A DNA stretch of 64,000 nt from Leguminivora glycinivorella (taxonomy: Eukaryota > Arthropoda > Insecta > Lepidoptera > Tortricidae): the NCBI RefSeq assembly GCF_023078275.1, contig NC_062971.1, positions 12,152,001-12,216,000 of the forward strand, read 5' to 3'. Below the pieces are notes generated by a model, which was not told the origin of the DNA, did no database searches, and worked only from the letters and a program-made list of their open reading frames with translations. This document shows, piece after piece, positions 11,601 to 26,600 of the stretch (position 1 is the first letter of the stretch; each line of letters starts with the position of its first letter). Made by a program: the position numbers and the translations under genes.

Positions 11601-14600
11601 GTGAGCTTACGGCGTTATGAGCGATGTTCGTGTACAAATACGACTCCGCGGGACGTAAACGCCATCAACAATAAGGTCTCTTTACCCAGATAAAATAAAA
11701 AAATTATGCTGATAAAATCGAAGAGTCCTTAGCTAGGATAGAATACACTGTTGACTTGTCTAAGATATTGAGTAGTCAGTAGAGAATCGTAACACCCCCT
11801 ATCAACAATAGCGTACCTAAACGTCAACGTCTTCAGCAGGCCTAGCACATGATGGCCGCGGGAGTATGTCGCCGCGAGATAGACTACCTGTCCTTATGTC
11901 ATTAATACAATTAGACAAAGACGTGTCATCTATCTCGCGGCGACATACTCCCGCGGCCATCATGTGCTAGGCCTACAGCACACCTACGCATGTGCAGTCA
12001 GCAGATAAAATCAAATTCTGCGGCGCTACAGACATCCGGTGATGTACAGATACCAGATAAATACACGTGTCGTGTTATGGCCCGTACGTGTCTCGGGTTC
12101 CGAGGGAAGATTTAAAAAAAGAGGAAAAATAGGAGACATTTGAGATTTTGTCAATGGCGGACTCGAAAGTTGTCGAGAAATATAAATAGTAAAATGTGGA
12201 AAAAAAGACTATAAAACGTCAGGACACGCACACGTGCTCTCCAGTAGGCTGTACATTTGTCTCGCTAAATATTAAATCACCGAGTTAACGTGACTTCAGC
12301 GACTATTTTTTGAGGTATTGCCCCGGTTATAATATTTAAAGTTGTAGTTACATGTTTACAGATTATTTAGAAATAAGTATGTACATAGTTGAATGGGAAA
12401 CCCTTTCATTCTGTCCACATTAGAGTATCGCAGCTTACTCGCCTGACTCATAAACACGACACTTGGAAGTGTTTTGGAAGCTGGCCAGGAAACACGAGTT
12501 AGGTATAACACGAAAAGTAATAAAGCGAAAACAACCCTGACGTAGATTAATGCGCAAAAAAGAAATTAAATAACATAACAAAATTAAAAGGCCGTCTGAA
12601 AAGATCCGAAAACTGGGAAATTCAACATGGCCGTTTCGTGGGGGATCCGTGTTCGGGGGTGGTGTGAAAGAGAGCGCATAGGGGAGAAAGGGACGATGCG
12701 ATATGCTGGTCACGTAGCTGGCGAGGCTCGCGCGTGCTCGCCATCCTAATGCTGGAGCCGTACACACACATACACATAACTATACATATACACTAATGTC
12801 AAACAGCTAAACACTTTCCTGACACACACTTATAAACTTACATATCGGTGTGCGTAAAAATACATAAAGTTCCCGGTAAATAAGAGCAACCCGTAGCTAT
12901 ATTAAATTCTGTCGAGTTTTTTGGTGATGATGCCGACAATGTGAAATCGTATTTTCCTTTTATAGACGAAAATGGAAATGGATTTCCTTGAAGAGGATTA
13001 TTTACGTGTAGCTTTTTGTTCTGGAATAAATAAGGAGCTGATAGTCTTACACAGTTGTTGATGTATAAGAAAAGTATAATGGAGAGAATATTTCTTTTCC
13101 TTAAAAGTGTAATAATCAGCTGCAGAAATAACTTAGCAACGGAAACATCACAACGATTTTTCATGATTTGATATTGTGTTCATTCACTTTTCTTCTCAGT
13201 ACACTTTTTGAGTCGTCTACAGATATTGAATAAAAAGACACATTCTTCATTTTCATTATTCAGTGACTATAATTGTATTATATAAGCTTCATCCTCCGAA
13301 AATACCAATACAACGGTAGAATTTGCAACATACTTTGACAATTTACTTACCCTACAAATAAGCATAAACAACGAGTCAAAAAAATCTTATTTTTTGTGTG
13401 AAATTCTGACCAGCCCTTTAATCACCTGTGACATTCACCTTCCTTGTATAATGTAAGTAAACATACCTAGTGCATCTTTGATATGGCATACGACCAGTCG
13501 ACCATACTTACATTAGTGCCTACTGTCAGCTTACATCATATCACCACCAATCACGTCACCAACATCCACGGCGACAAATTTATCGTCAAACATCATAAAA
13601 TCCAAAAGACCTTTCTTAGAACCGACCACCATTGTCTGTAACGATTCTCATGCGCAGCCGCGCGGCGGATACGCACCGACTGAATCGGTAATAGGGTCCC
13701 ACAATTATATTTGATAAATTTATTTATATACCGATTTGCATACGGCGTGAAAGGCGATGATTCATTTGATCTAGCTTCCTTGATTGTGCTGAGGTTGATA
13801 ATGTTTGCGCATGTTTTAAAGCAGCATAAATTCCTCATGAAAACACGTTTCATTTTCGAAAACACTCAGCCAGTTTCCAGTTAAGCTTACGAGTAACTCG
13901 TGGAAATGTTATTCCATTCCTTTAAGTAAAGTTTTCAGATATGTTTTATGGTAATCATGTTTCATAGACTCAGCCATCCACATCTCTCTGCTTTGCCTTA
14001 AGGTTGAGTGGTAGAGAATGCTTCTTCGCATTAACTCCGCCTTTTGTACTAGAAAATTTCCATTGTACAATAAAGTTTAAAAAAATAAATAAACCCCACA
14101 CCAACAGTTTTTACCTACTTCTAGTCACTAGCAAAAACTCTTAAATTTTCAATTCGAAGTCAACATAACACAGAGTCATTTCGCATTAGTGCATAAAGAT
14201 TTATAATATCAAGGTATCAAGGGCCTGTAGATTTGTCATACAATACATCAAAGCTCATAAGTTGCACTAGGCTGGCGAGTTAATTCCTATGGCAAAGGTT
14301 AACTATGTTGTGTGTCACGTAGCTATGAATGAACGACGGCTATCAGGCATCGCCTGGCAGGTGGCTTCGGGGAACCGGCGCAGGAGTCGCGATTGTGGTA
14401 TAACGGCGTTGACTCTATCGGGTATGGGACGGGTTAATTAGTGAAAGTTATGTTGGGACTAGGAGATAGACTCTGAGAAAGTTGGTAGACTCGGGGATGG
14501 ATGATTTTGGGGTATCTAATAAAAACACTACCCAGCACCTACACAACAATACAAACTTTCCGTGCTCTAAGATATCTCTTAACGGCATTTTCAAGAGTAT

Positions 14601-17600
14601 ATCCCATGCGAATTAAAGTATCAATAGGTTGCTACTAGTTTTATAAATTAGTCCGGACTATTAGTCCGTTGCTTCTGGAAAGTTATGTATGAAAATGTTG
14701 GCATAATTAATGGAAGATTTTTTTTGATTGGGATATGTACATTACAGGCCGAAGTTATTTTTCATCAACCCTCCCCGTCCCTCCCCCCTCTGCGTCACCC
14801 CTCTTCCCCCCCTTAAATAGCCGAAAATGCGGTTTTTCGCGATTTCTGACAAAACCGTTGTAGATACAGAAAAAGCGTGTAGGAAAAAAGTAATCCTTGA
14901 TAAATTTACTACAAATCGTTTATTGACACTTTGGTTCTAGCACTTATAGGTTTCGCGTGATCCATCACGAAAGTTGGTCCTTTACTGCAATTTTCTTTAG
15001 TGAATGTTAAGTTTTCTCCCAAATTGCTTACGAAATCTGTTTGATATTACTAAAATATTATAAACTGAAAATGAATTTCAGGGGGAAAAATCACTACCAT
15101 GGGTGGGACTTGAACTCACGGCTGCTGGATTGATACTCCAGGGCTCTACCAACAGCTACCAAAAGCTCATCCCCAGTCATAGATACACTATATAGATCAA
15201 TGGTACTCCTAGCGACTACTACCGTGAAAATATTACGTCTTAAATAAATACTGGAATTCCAAGACATATTGGAAATTCCACCCATGGTAGTGATTTTTCC
15301 CCCTTAATTTTATTTTAGTCATAACTTACAATATTTTAGTTATATCAAACAAATTTCGACGATTTCGTATGCATTTTGGGCGAAAACTTAACATTCACTA
15401 AAGAAGATTGCAGCAAAGGACCAACTTTCGTGACGGATCACGCGTAAACTATAAGTGCTAGAACCAAAGTGTTAATGAATGATTTGTAGTAAATTTATTA
15501 AGGATTACTTCGTTCCTACGCGCTTTTTCTGTATCTTCAACAGTTTTGTCAGAAATCGAGAAAAACCGCATTTTCGGCACTTTAAGGGAGGGTAGAGGGG
15601 TGACGCAGAGGAGGGAGGAGTGGGGAGAGTTGATGAAAAATAACTTCGGTCTATAACGTACATATTTCAATTTAAGAAAACCTTCCATTAATTATGCCGT
15701 AATTTTAGCTAATTTCCCCCTGCTATATGTGCAATGTGCATGCTTACTACTTCTTCTTCTTAGAGCTATGTAGCTCTTGTCGGTGGAGTATGCGCCATAT
15801 TTTCCTATTCTCCGCTTTCCTCTTTAGTTCTTGATACGACATGACACCGGCCGCCATGCTTACTTAGATCGTTCTATTCACGAAGTTCGTCACTCTTATT
15901 AAAGGTTCGATTTGATACTTCTGCACGTCATCGTGAATAACACGTCTCAAGCCATAGCATTATAACAGTGACTGTTTGATAAGCAAATGGTTAGAGATTT
16001 TTACATACCGATGACTATTTTTTCAATATCAAGGACAATAACAAGGGCATTATCTAACTACGACGAAAACTAACCAAAATTTTCCTCTCGGCAGGTAGAA
16101 ATGACTGGCAGCAGTATATTCGACTACGTGCACCAGGCGGACCACGCAGAGATCGCGGAGCAGCTAGGGCTGTCGCTGGCGGGCCGGTCGGGCGCCGGGC
16201 TGAACAGCCCGGCCTCTGGCAGCGAGGAGGGCAGCCAGCACGGGACTAATAACCCTGACGGTATGTATCACATCACAATAAAAATATCCTTAGAAGTAAC
16301 GAAGTAGATGACGTGTAGTACAGAGGTTTGAGAAGATTATCACTGTCATTGCCACGGAGAGAAAAAAAAATACATTGCACGTTGTTCAGACAGTGAGAAA
16401 CGAAGAGTTTCAACCCTACTGCTATATCGACTATCCGTAAGAAGAAAATGTGTTCTACAAATGCAGATGTTAGAAACATCAACAACGTCTACTGAACGTT
16501 TGAAGCAGTCTCCCAGAAACAGTATTAAATGTGTCCATTCAAAGAATGACATAAAAAAATTAAAGTAAAGTAGATCACAAATAATAAAACACAAGTACCA
16601 GAAACCGTTATCAGATCCAAAACTAAGTAAAACGGTCGTTTTTTCCAAACGTTTCAAAATTCAATTACGCTTTCTTTATTTTTGAGTTCAACGGCACTAC
16701 AGTATCGCTCCTACTGCTCAGTATGTCGAATCGTTCAATAGTATTAATAATAAGTATAGTACAATTTAAATTGAATTATGTTCACGGGTGTTGAAGGTTC
16801 ATGAAATGGTCTATGGGGTGTCTGTATCGCGCTGATTAATTTTTCGGCGCCGCCGCTATGGGAGAAAATTGAGTCGGCGTTGCGTATCTCATGGCAGTTT
16901 CCTAAACAAATCGAACTGTGACTGTTATTATTGTGAACTCCGTACCAGTTGGCCTCAAAATATAGAAACCTTTAGAGCCCATTTATACGGTACGAGAACT
17001 CGCATGATTATGTAATCTGATTAGGTAGTATGTCTTTTTAACAAGACTTAAATCGATATGCTACGATTGATGATAAGGCTTGATTTAGACGGCGTGCGAA
17101 CTCGCATGCGATTTTCGATACATTGCGGGCTGTTGATGTTACATACAATTTTGCACAGCCATCAAATTTATGTCTTGATAAAAAGACATACCACCTAATC
17201 AGATTACATATATTATTTGTTAAATATCTAATATATACCTATACGTTCGTATCACCAAAACAAAAAAGTATTTTTAGTAAAAAAGTATTTAGGCAAATAA
17301 TAATAAAAGGTACTAATGGTCACCACAACAATTAGAACTTTTAAATAAGCAAAAAAGTGAAACGAAGTAAAGTCAGTCGAATAGTACAATAACTCTTTAT
17401 AAATACTTCGGTCCAGCGGCCACGCACTTTTTGTTCATCATATTCATTTCTGATCAAGTAGCGACATTTGTTTTATTGTGGCTAATTTACTTCATAATGT
17501 TTTGGCTAACTTGTTTTATTTCAAAACCTGAGCACTATATATACTCGTATAAGTTATATACTTAACAGAAATATTTGAAACTTTGGCAGAAACTTCTTGG

Positions 17601-20600
17601 CCTTGGTGTTAACTGTTACTATTATTACACTACAATCAAAATTGTTTTGTCAATGTAATGACCGAATTGCTCAATTCTGATACATCTCATTGAAGGGCTA
17701 TATCAAGATCTTCATTGATTGCATAAATTAAACCAATCTGCCAATTACAATACACCTAATAATCGAACAACCGCATCCAATCAGCTAAAAACCGTTTATT
17801 TTCTAACTGCCTCTAATTTTCTAACATGAAGGGCTTTCAATTTACTCGATGTGTTTGAAAAAAGTTGGTGAAATGGTGTAAAAAATCAATCAGGAACGAA
17901 AGATGTGACAGGCGGCATTGTGGGGTGACGGGCGTGGAAAAACGGACTCCAAGGAACGATGTGGCTCTTTGTGCGCTGATGACCGTGGTGGTGGACGGGC
18001 TGAACCTAGGATTGAGGAGATAATTAAAACGCTTGATCGCGTCTTGGTACAGTCATGAATAAATATCTCTCGAAAATTTTATTCATGGCATAAGGCTCTG
18101 GAGCCTCTGGGCCAATAAAGCTGTATCAGACATTTTAGACCACATTGTTTAGTCAACGTTTAGTGCCTCTGCACGGATTGCTTGGAAGATGAGTCATGAC
18201 ATAAACACCACAAGTATTGAATAGGATTTTGTTAAAAGTGTCTGTCATTCCACGATCACGTGGCTACCTACAAATAGGTACTTATACCTTTATATGGGTC
18301 AAATATGAAATAAAAAACATTTAGTTACGACATACTCTATTAAAACGGAACTGAGACAAATTCTTCACTTGACATCTCAAGTTTTAATTTGGCACAACAA
18401 TTTATCTCGCCATCGACCCGACTCCAATGATCTCTTACAAAACTTTTTACCATAAACTAATCACAGATCGATTGCACAAAAAGCCACCGCTTAATCTTAT
18501 TTTACCGAGGAATTTCTATTATGTGTGGCCAGGTGCGAACACAACGTAAGACCTAAATAGATTTCAACAGAAGTATTGGTTACTGTTAGTAATCTCTCTT
18601 TAAGGTAATTCATGAACAATAAGGACCTGTATGTCGTCGTCGGAGTATTTTTTTCAGTTTTTTTCAAAACGGAGATTTCGTCTAGAATTTTTTCAGTATA
18701 TATATTGCTCATACATAGTATTTGTACCTATAGCTGCCTCATATGAACCAAAGAAAGCAGTAAAAATATATTTAGTAGGTACACACTTAAAATCACTGGA
18801 CATCGGACATGAGAGATCGGACAACTGGGCGTCACTTCATACAACATACGGTTCATTATTCCGAAAACGACATACAAATGACGCCCAACTGTCCGATCTC
18901 TGGACATGACACATGACAATCGATTGTGGTTGTATTGTCCAGTACCACATATCAGTGACTGTTAACCCTTAACTCGTAGACGCTAGTTGAATCACCTGTA
19001 CCAAATACGTAACGTTGACATGGTGACTCAATGCAGAACAATTACGACCTTGTGGCTCAACAGGTGTCACATTGCGCACTGTCAAAAAAACTGTCTATTA
19101 GGTGCATGGTGATCGGCCTTGTTGTCTTGAGTGCAAAATAGAATCTGCGCAAAAAAAATTATAAAAAAGAGACAAGTTATTTGTAGCTTATTTTGCTGTT
19201 TAGAATTTGTGCTACAAACGATTTTATACGTGCCATGTCTTTTTAGGGTTCCGTAGTCAACTAGGAACCCTTATAGTTTCGCCATGTCTGTCTCCGTCCG
19301 TCCGTCCGTCCGTCCGTCCGTCCGTCCGTCCGCGGATAATCTCAGTAACCGTTAGCACTAGAAAGCTGAAATTTGGTACCAATATGTATATCAATCACGC
19401 CAACAAAGTGCAAAAATAAAAATAGGTGGGAAAAAGAATTGAAAAACGAGCAGGTGTTTTATGAGGGTACTCCCCACACGAGAAGTACATGTAAAGTGGG
19501 GGCTGATTTTTTTTTAAATCATTCCAACCCCAACGTGTGATATATTGTTGGATAGGTATTTAAAAATGAATAAGGGTTTACTAAGATCGTTTTTTGATAA
19601 TATTAATATTTTTTTCGGAAATAATCGCTCCTAAAGGAAAAAAAAAGTGCGTCCCCCCCCTCTAACTTTTGAACCATATGTTTAAAAAATATGAAAAAAA
19701 TCACAAAAGTAGAACTTTATAAAGACTTTCTAGGAAAATTGTTTTGAACTTGATAGGTTCAGTAGTTTTTGAGAAGAATACGGAAAACTACGGAACCCTA
19801 CACTGAGCGTGGCCCGACACGACACGCTCTTGGCCAGTTTTTATTTAAGATATATTATACCCTAAAAGCAGATTCTAACAACAACAATTATATAACCAAC
19901 ATTTTTAAGCAAACACAATGTCTCCCAATGCAACGAACTAACTGGAAATATTCTTTGTAACCTCAGTCCGATTTCTCAGCTTTGGTGAAATCAATTAAGG
20001 CATGAGATGGTTCCATCGTCGATCAAATTGGTGGAACCGAACATCAGTCAGGTCGACCACAGATTGAAAACTCAGACGAGGTGGCATCATGAAAGGACCA
20101 CTATTTTTATAAGTTTAACGTAATACGGCTTGAAAAACTTCTACTGATCGTTTATGCCACCACACTCTTCCCTTTGTGTGAAAAATTCGTTTCAATAGGC
20201 AGCCTTACCAGTCATATTGATGCCTTAAAAACCCAATATGTCCTATATATTTACTACTAAGTACTTAGCTAATCTAATCTAGAACTATCTTTGTTAACAG
20301 TGTCATCAATAATGAGCCTAGCAGCAAGTGGGAGCTTGTTCCGAGGCATGGACCGAGCCTTCTGCATCAGAATGAAAAGTACCTTAACCAAACGGGGTTG
20401 CCACTTCAAGTCGTCGGGATACCGGGTAAGCAGAGATGGCATGAGCACTGCCAATTGAAGTATTAGTAACAAATTAATGACCATATATAAAAGAAGATCA
20501 TATTAAAAAAATGTCGGATGTCGCGACACATAATAAATGTATTAGAAGAATCAAGTGGCAATTAGTCGCAACTTCGAACATTCATAAGGGATGACCCAGA

Positions 20601-23600
20601 AATTAGTTTTATGTTCTTCGACAATTATGATGCAAAAAAATATGTTTTCATCTTTGTTATTATATTCACTAATACTTCAGTTAGCGTTGAATTAATCATT
20701 CCTTGGATTGCAGATAAAACTGAATTTTATTTATAAATTCAATGATAACCGGGAAGGAAAGGAAGCACCTTATCTGGAAGAGATTTATTCACTCAAGTCA
20801 TTAGCGTGAATTTGTGGATATTTATCTTATCTAGACATTTTAAGGAAGCTGAATTTTCGTTTTCGATCTAGGTTGGGAGGAGAGAAGAGCCGGCCAGAGG
20901 AGAGGGCGGTAATTGGAGGGTGGGTATTGTATAAGCGACAGGAAACGGCAGATTGTGTTTCAGATGAAAATGTATTCAGTAATATATAATTAGTGTATAG
21001 GTAACGTAAAATGTGATGACACCCTAATTAACTATTTAAGATTAAAGTACGTTTTATTGTGAACGTTTATAGAAGTACAATAAAATTGATATGTTATATA
21101 ACAGCAAACTTGACGTGCATATTAAAGTTTTTCCGAAAGAAAAACTCTTTTTGGTAAACATTGCTTACAATACATTTGTAGCTTTCACATAATTTCTGCC
21201 ATGGTCTCACGCGTAACAACCGAGATAAGTTTATTTCCCCGTTTATTCCTATAAATGAAATAATACGACCAGTTTATCCTAGCAAGATCACAAATATTAT
21301 TGGTTGAAATTATTGTCTGTGCCGGGGGTGCCGCAAGGCGCACTCCTGGGTCATAATTTTTGCTCTAACTCGGTGTTACTCCATAAAACGCGATTATATC
21401 TAGCGACCCGCGAATTTCTCAGCTACTACATAAAACTCGGTGTAATAGATTATTTTCAGGGTGTAAATTGTAAGCATTTTGTAGAGACTTCCTTTTAATA
21501 TTTGAGGGTTTTGTTTGACGTAGAAAATAATAACCGACAAAGAAAGTTATCTAAGAATTTTGCTGTGCAAGTAATGAGCAATGTAGTCATTATTTTTCTA
21601 CATATTCGGGATAAAACGAGTCTTACATATGGTGTAGCTATAATTACAGAGATTTTGACAAGGAACCATTATATACCTACATAATTTATTTTGATGATAG
21701 ATTATAATTTGTTAAACATGATATTTAGGGGTAGGTATAACAAGTACCTTAATGTGAATAGGTACTTTATTCTAATAATCTTATTTTCTAAAACTCTCAA
21801 CCATTCCAACAAAAGCAGTTTGGAACCAAATCCACTAATCAGCATACAAAATCAGACACAAGTAAAGTAATTAGGAATCCCAATAAATGTTAGCCTTTGG
21901 CGCTTACGGGTCCCATGAACGATGTAATTGCTGTCGAAGCGGCGTATGAGCCATTAAGATATAGATAAACTGGAGTTATGGACGTAACTTACAGATTATA
22001 ACGCTTTATTGGCGATGTTGTGCGCTCTTAAGTTGAATTCACCTGGAAGATAATTATGAATTTGGTGCTTATTAGAATTTGAAATTTATCGCACAAGGGG
22101 TTTCAGTTTAGCTACTAAAATGTAACGTTATTCATGGAACTCGTGTCACGTAAACATTGAAACAACAGAATTGTGAATGTCTTTGTCGACTTGCTATAAA
22201 AGTTGGTATAATAACATGCGACGTGCTTTAAAGTCATCGAAAAGTTTTAACAAGGTTTTTATTACAGGCGTCTGTCGAAGTTGATAACCGTAATTTCAAC
22301 TCTGAAAATTTGACAAATAAAGAATGAGGATATAAATAATGATGTTCCTACGGCTAGTTTTTATTCAACTTGTTTTGGTTTCAATTCGCATTTTTGTTTG
22401 TATTTCAATCTATACAGATTTGAACTATCTAAACAGACACTTTAGAGAATTATTCACTTAAACTTATACATTTCTGCTACTTATAAAATGTGTAATATCT
22501 TACTCGTGAGATTTCTCTGCGTCTTCATCTGCATAAAGAACTGATAATGCTTATATTTTAGAGTTTTTAGACCGATACCTTCGAATATTATTTTGTTTAT
22601 TTAAGTATTTCAGACGGAGTTCGTGACTTGGTGAAAATACTCTTGGATTTGAATTAATCAGAGTATAAATAGTATAATCAATCAATATTACTAATGTTTA
22701 GGTAATCTTGGTACAAAATTGAATAAAGTTTTGTGCCAAGTGCCGTTTATCTTTAATAGACTATGGTTGGACATAACAATAGGTGTAGTCCTTTTATTAC
22801 CTTAATTTACAAGTTTTACAACTAATATATATTTTTAAATTCCCCGTTAAAGTGAGCTCTTATTTTTCCTCCCGCAATTTATACACCCAATAGTACATCT
22901 CTCTGATAATCATATTCTCTTCTTTCCAGGTAGTGTTAATGCTATGTCGCCTCCGGCCGCAGTACACGTTCTCGCACAGCCGGAAATCGCCGCCGGCGCT
23001 GCTGGGTATGGTGGCGCTGGCCATCGCGCTGCCGCCGCCCTCGGTGCACGAGATCCGACTGGAGTCCGACATGTTCGTCACTAGGATCAACTTCGACTTC
23101 AGGATCGCGCACTGCGAGCCCAGGTATTTGGAATTGTTTGTTTTCATAGGTAATAAAGCTGGTAATAAAATAAATAAATAAATAAAATAAATAAATATTA
23201 TAGGACATTCTTACACAGATTGACTGAGGCCCACGGTAAGCTCAAGAAGGCTTGTGTTGTGGGTACTCAGCAACGATATATATAATATATAAATACTTAT
23301 ATACATAGAAAACATCCATGACTCGGGAACAAATATCTGTGCTCATCACACAAATAAATGCCCTTACCGGGATTCGAACCCGGGACCGCGGCGCAGCAGG
23401 CAGGGTCACTACCGACTGCGCCAGACCGGTCGTCAATCGGGGGGGGGGGTCGTCGGTCGTGGTAATGGATTTCATAACAATGAAAAACCAGTAGAAATAA
23501 ATCAAGCTAATAACTAACTGCCCACTAAAGTACTTAAAATGCACGACCATTAAGATTAAATTGCAAAAGAAGAAGACACTGATAAAGATACCTATGAAGA

Positions 23601-26600
23601 AAAAGACAGTATAATCATTTAAAGAATTCATATGATATTGAATTTGATACATCGTTGTTTTTCTCTCAGCAGGGTGTCAGAGTTACTAGGATACACGGCG
23701 GAGGAGCTAACAGGGAAGAACCTCTACGCGCTCTGCCACGGAGAAGATGCGAATAAACTTAGGAAATGCCACGTAGATTGTAAGTACAATTCTTGAATAC
23801 TACTTATGACCATACATAAATCTTTCTCAATTCCTCCAAATTGTTTTCAGCCATTTCTTCATAATCATATGCCAATCAATTTCTAAAAACAATATGAAAC
23901 TACATACCTATGAGCACCGGAAATCGGCAAAGACATTAAAAAAAATTGCCTAGCTGTTTTTACGACGTCGACTTAAAAACAACAATGGCGACCGGAAAGT
24001 CATTACCATTTCAAACTGTCTCTCCATACATGATGGCTTCATAGTTAGATAGAAGACGGATGACCACACACCATCCTTGGCTCTATAAAAGTCCTGTTTT
24101 CATTAACCTTGCTGGACTCATCAATTGTAACGATCGCCGACCCAATAATGTGGTGAAATCCTTGTGTCGTAACGCACTTTGTATTCAGAGAGGACAGTAG
24201 AAATCCATGTCAAGACGGCACTCAAGGCGCTGTTACAAGGAAAATTTATGACTAGTGCAGTGCGGAATTTGTTCTAGGTTCGAATTTGATTTCGAAATTG
24301 TCCTGAATCACACCTACATGGTGGTTACATTTCGTATAGGTATGGATTCTGAATCACAGTCCTTTAGAAACTCCAAACAATCCGATACCATCATTATAAC
24401 CTACAAAAGAGCTTTTTCCAGATATTTGAAAAAGGAAGTAAGCACGTCTCATTTCTTATTAATTTATGTAGATTCAACACGTACGTAATTTCAGGCTCCG
24501 CGCCTTAATATTTCAGTCACACCGATGATTCTAACATCAGAAGGAGATATGCATTCAAATAATATAATATGACTCTCATATGCGTGTGTTATTACATTTT
24601 TTACGCTTTCGTCAGAAAGCTCAGTGTGCCACGCCGGTTTCCCATTATCTAAATAAGATTCATTTTGTAATTTATCCTTTGTAGCTATGAAATAAGGTCT
24701 ATGAGTTTTGTGGCCGTTTGTACAATTTAGCTAGCGCCGTATCTACGCCGGCTGTCTTTGTCGGTTGTGATTTGAATAATAATTTTTATACCAGCATTTT
24801 GGTTTCCTCTCTCCTGCTATCGTGGGAAACGTCAGCCTTAATGTCCTTTGAGATAGCTATTGTTGCTTCTATTTTAGCTACAATATCTTTATCCCGTGTT
24901 TCAATGACTTCTTTACTTGAAGATGTATTATCAATTTAAAAACCGGCCAAGTGCGAGTCGGACTCGCCCACCGAGGGTTCCGTACAAACTTTCTTTCAAA
25001 CTACCTAGTAAAAATAATCTCATATTTTCATATAACTCTAATGACTTGACTAGAAGACAAAAGTATAGGCACTAATGAGTATTATAGTGTATAGCGCCAT
25101 CTCCCGGTCAATTTGATAACTAATTTGCGCGACCTGGTTTTTCAGGGATAATTCTTTATAATGTTAACCGATTTAAACAGTTTTTACTTTATTGGACAGA
25201 ATATGGTTTACGTAACATCTCCTATTAATTTGAAGTACGATATACATCCGCAAGGGTGGGTAAATTGAAAGTAAAAATCTGAAAAGTTTTTTGTGAATTA
25301 AAAAAAAAGTATTCAAAATACAAACACGATTTTTCCTGTAATATATAGCATAAAACCAATGTTTACTAAAATTTTCATAATTTTTCGTTGGTAAACTTCG
25401 GAGATAAGGGGGGGGAACGGTATTTTTTTTTACATTTTCCTTTAAAATTCTTTTTTTTTCCACAACAAAAAAATTATAAAAAATAGTTTATTTACGTTCA
25501 ATTTGAGCTCTTTCCAACGATACCCCACTTGACCTAGTAACTTGAAATTTACAGTTTGCCCCCTTTCATTTTGGCCATTTTCTACAATTAAAATTAATAT
25601 ATTTAAAAAAATTATACTTTCTATTTGTAGAGGTTTACAATGTTCACAACTATTCCAAATTTCAAGTTGATAGCATTAGTAGTTCTCGAGATATTTAGGA
25701 ATGTGACAGAATTTTCTTATCAGTTGCAATTTTATTTGGTATAGGTATAAATATTAGATAATAACAATATTCAAAACGAAACAAATATTGAAACGTTAGG
25801 TAGGTAACTAAGTTTACATTACGTCAAGCACCGCCGCCATATGCTTCAATAAAATTTCCAAATAGCCTATCAAAACTCCAATCACGCATCAGCCCAGCAT
25901 GGTTTTTCTCTAGCACCTAAACTGTTGATAGCTTTACGATAGCGTTTAAAACATACAATACGTATGTATGTATGCACGTATAGATGCCGGTCAAATGTGG
26001 ACATATCGGGCCGTGAATACCAATTGTTTTATTAACATAAAAGTCCGTCGGTTTGCTAGAAAGCGGGTAATTTGGTTAGCAATGTACGTTGGCAGGCTGT
26101 TGATGCGCACAGCTTTATTCGGTTGTAAATTAATGTTGAAGACTTCCGACATTTTTATGGCGTGCGTCATTTGTTGACTGAAAAACTCAACGATTATAAG
26201 TAGTAAATAACTGTTAAAAGATACTTAAATTATGTTTAAAGTAAAAACAAAGACGATTATTTATGGATTGAGCACGAACCACAATATAACGCTACTGACA
26301 AGACAATGAAAATATGAAAATCCATCAAAATAAAATCTTTATAAAAACCACGTTATATTGAGAACGTCAGGATCGGTTTCACTCTTTGGCCCGCGCCCAA
26401 GTGCATTAATAATTACAAAACCGACAATACACAATGCATGGACTTAACCAAAAACCATCAGAACCTTAATGACTCACGTACAACAATACACGTGTCTTAC
26501 TACCTTTAGCTCGTATGATTTGTATGAGTTTGAATATAATATGACTGTTTATTTACGTCATGTGTCAGCAAGGTCGCGCTGGTATGGGCTGAGCCTTTTG

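Noticed and set aside
12435..12767. - strand 110-codon ORF in a trh intron
   Set aside because: No domain, odd composition and no splice context; chance frame in a slightly GC-rich patch.
19207..19419. ORFs with SVRPSVRPSVRP runs (also near 52856 and 54615)
   Set aside because: They are translations of the (TCCG)n microsatellite inside family A copies.
23380..23435. tRNA gene on the - strand
   Set aside because: The A and B boxes belong to a SINE with the full body and tail; the tRNA fold is incomplete.
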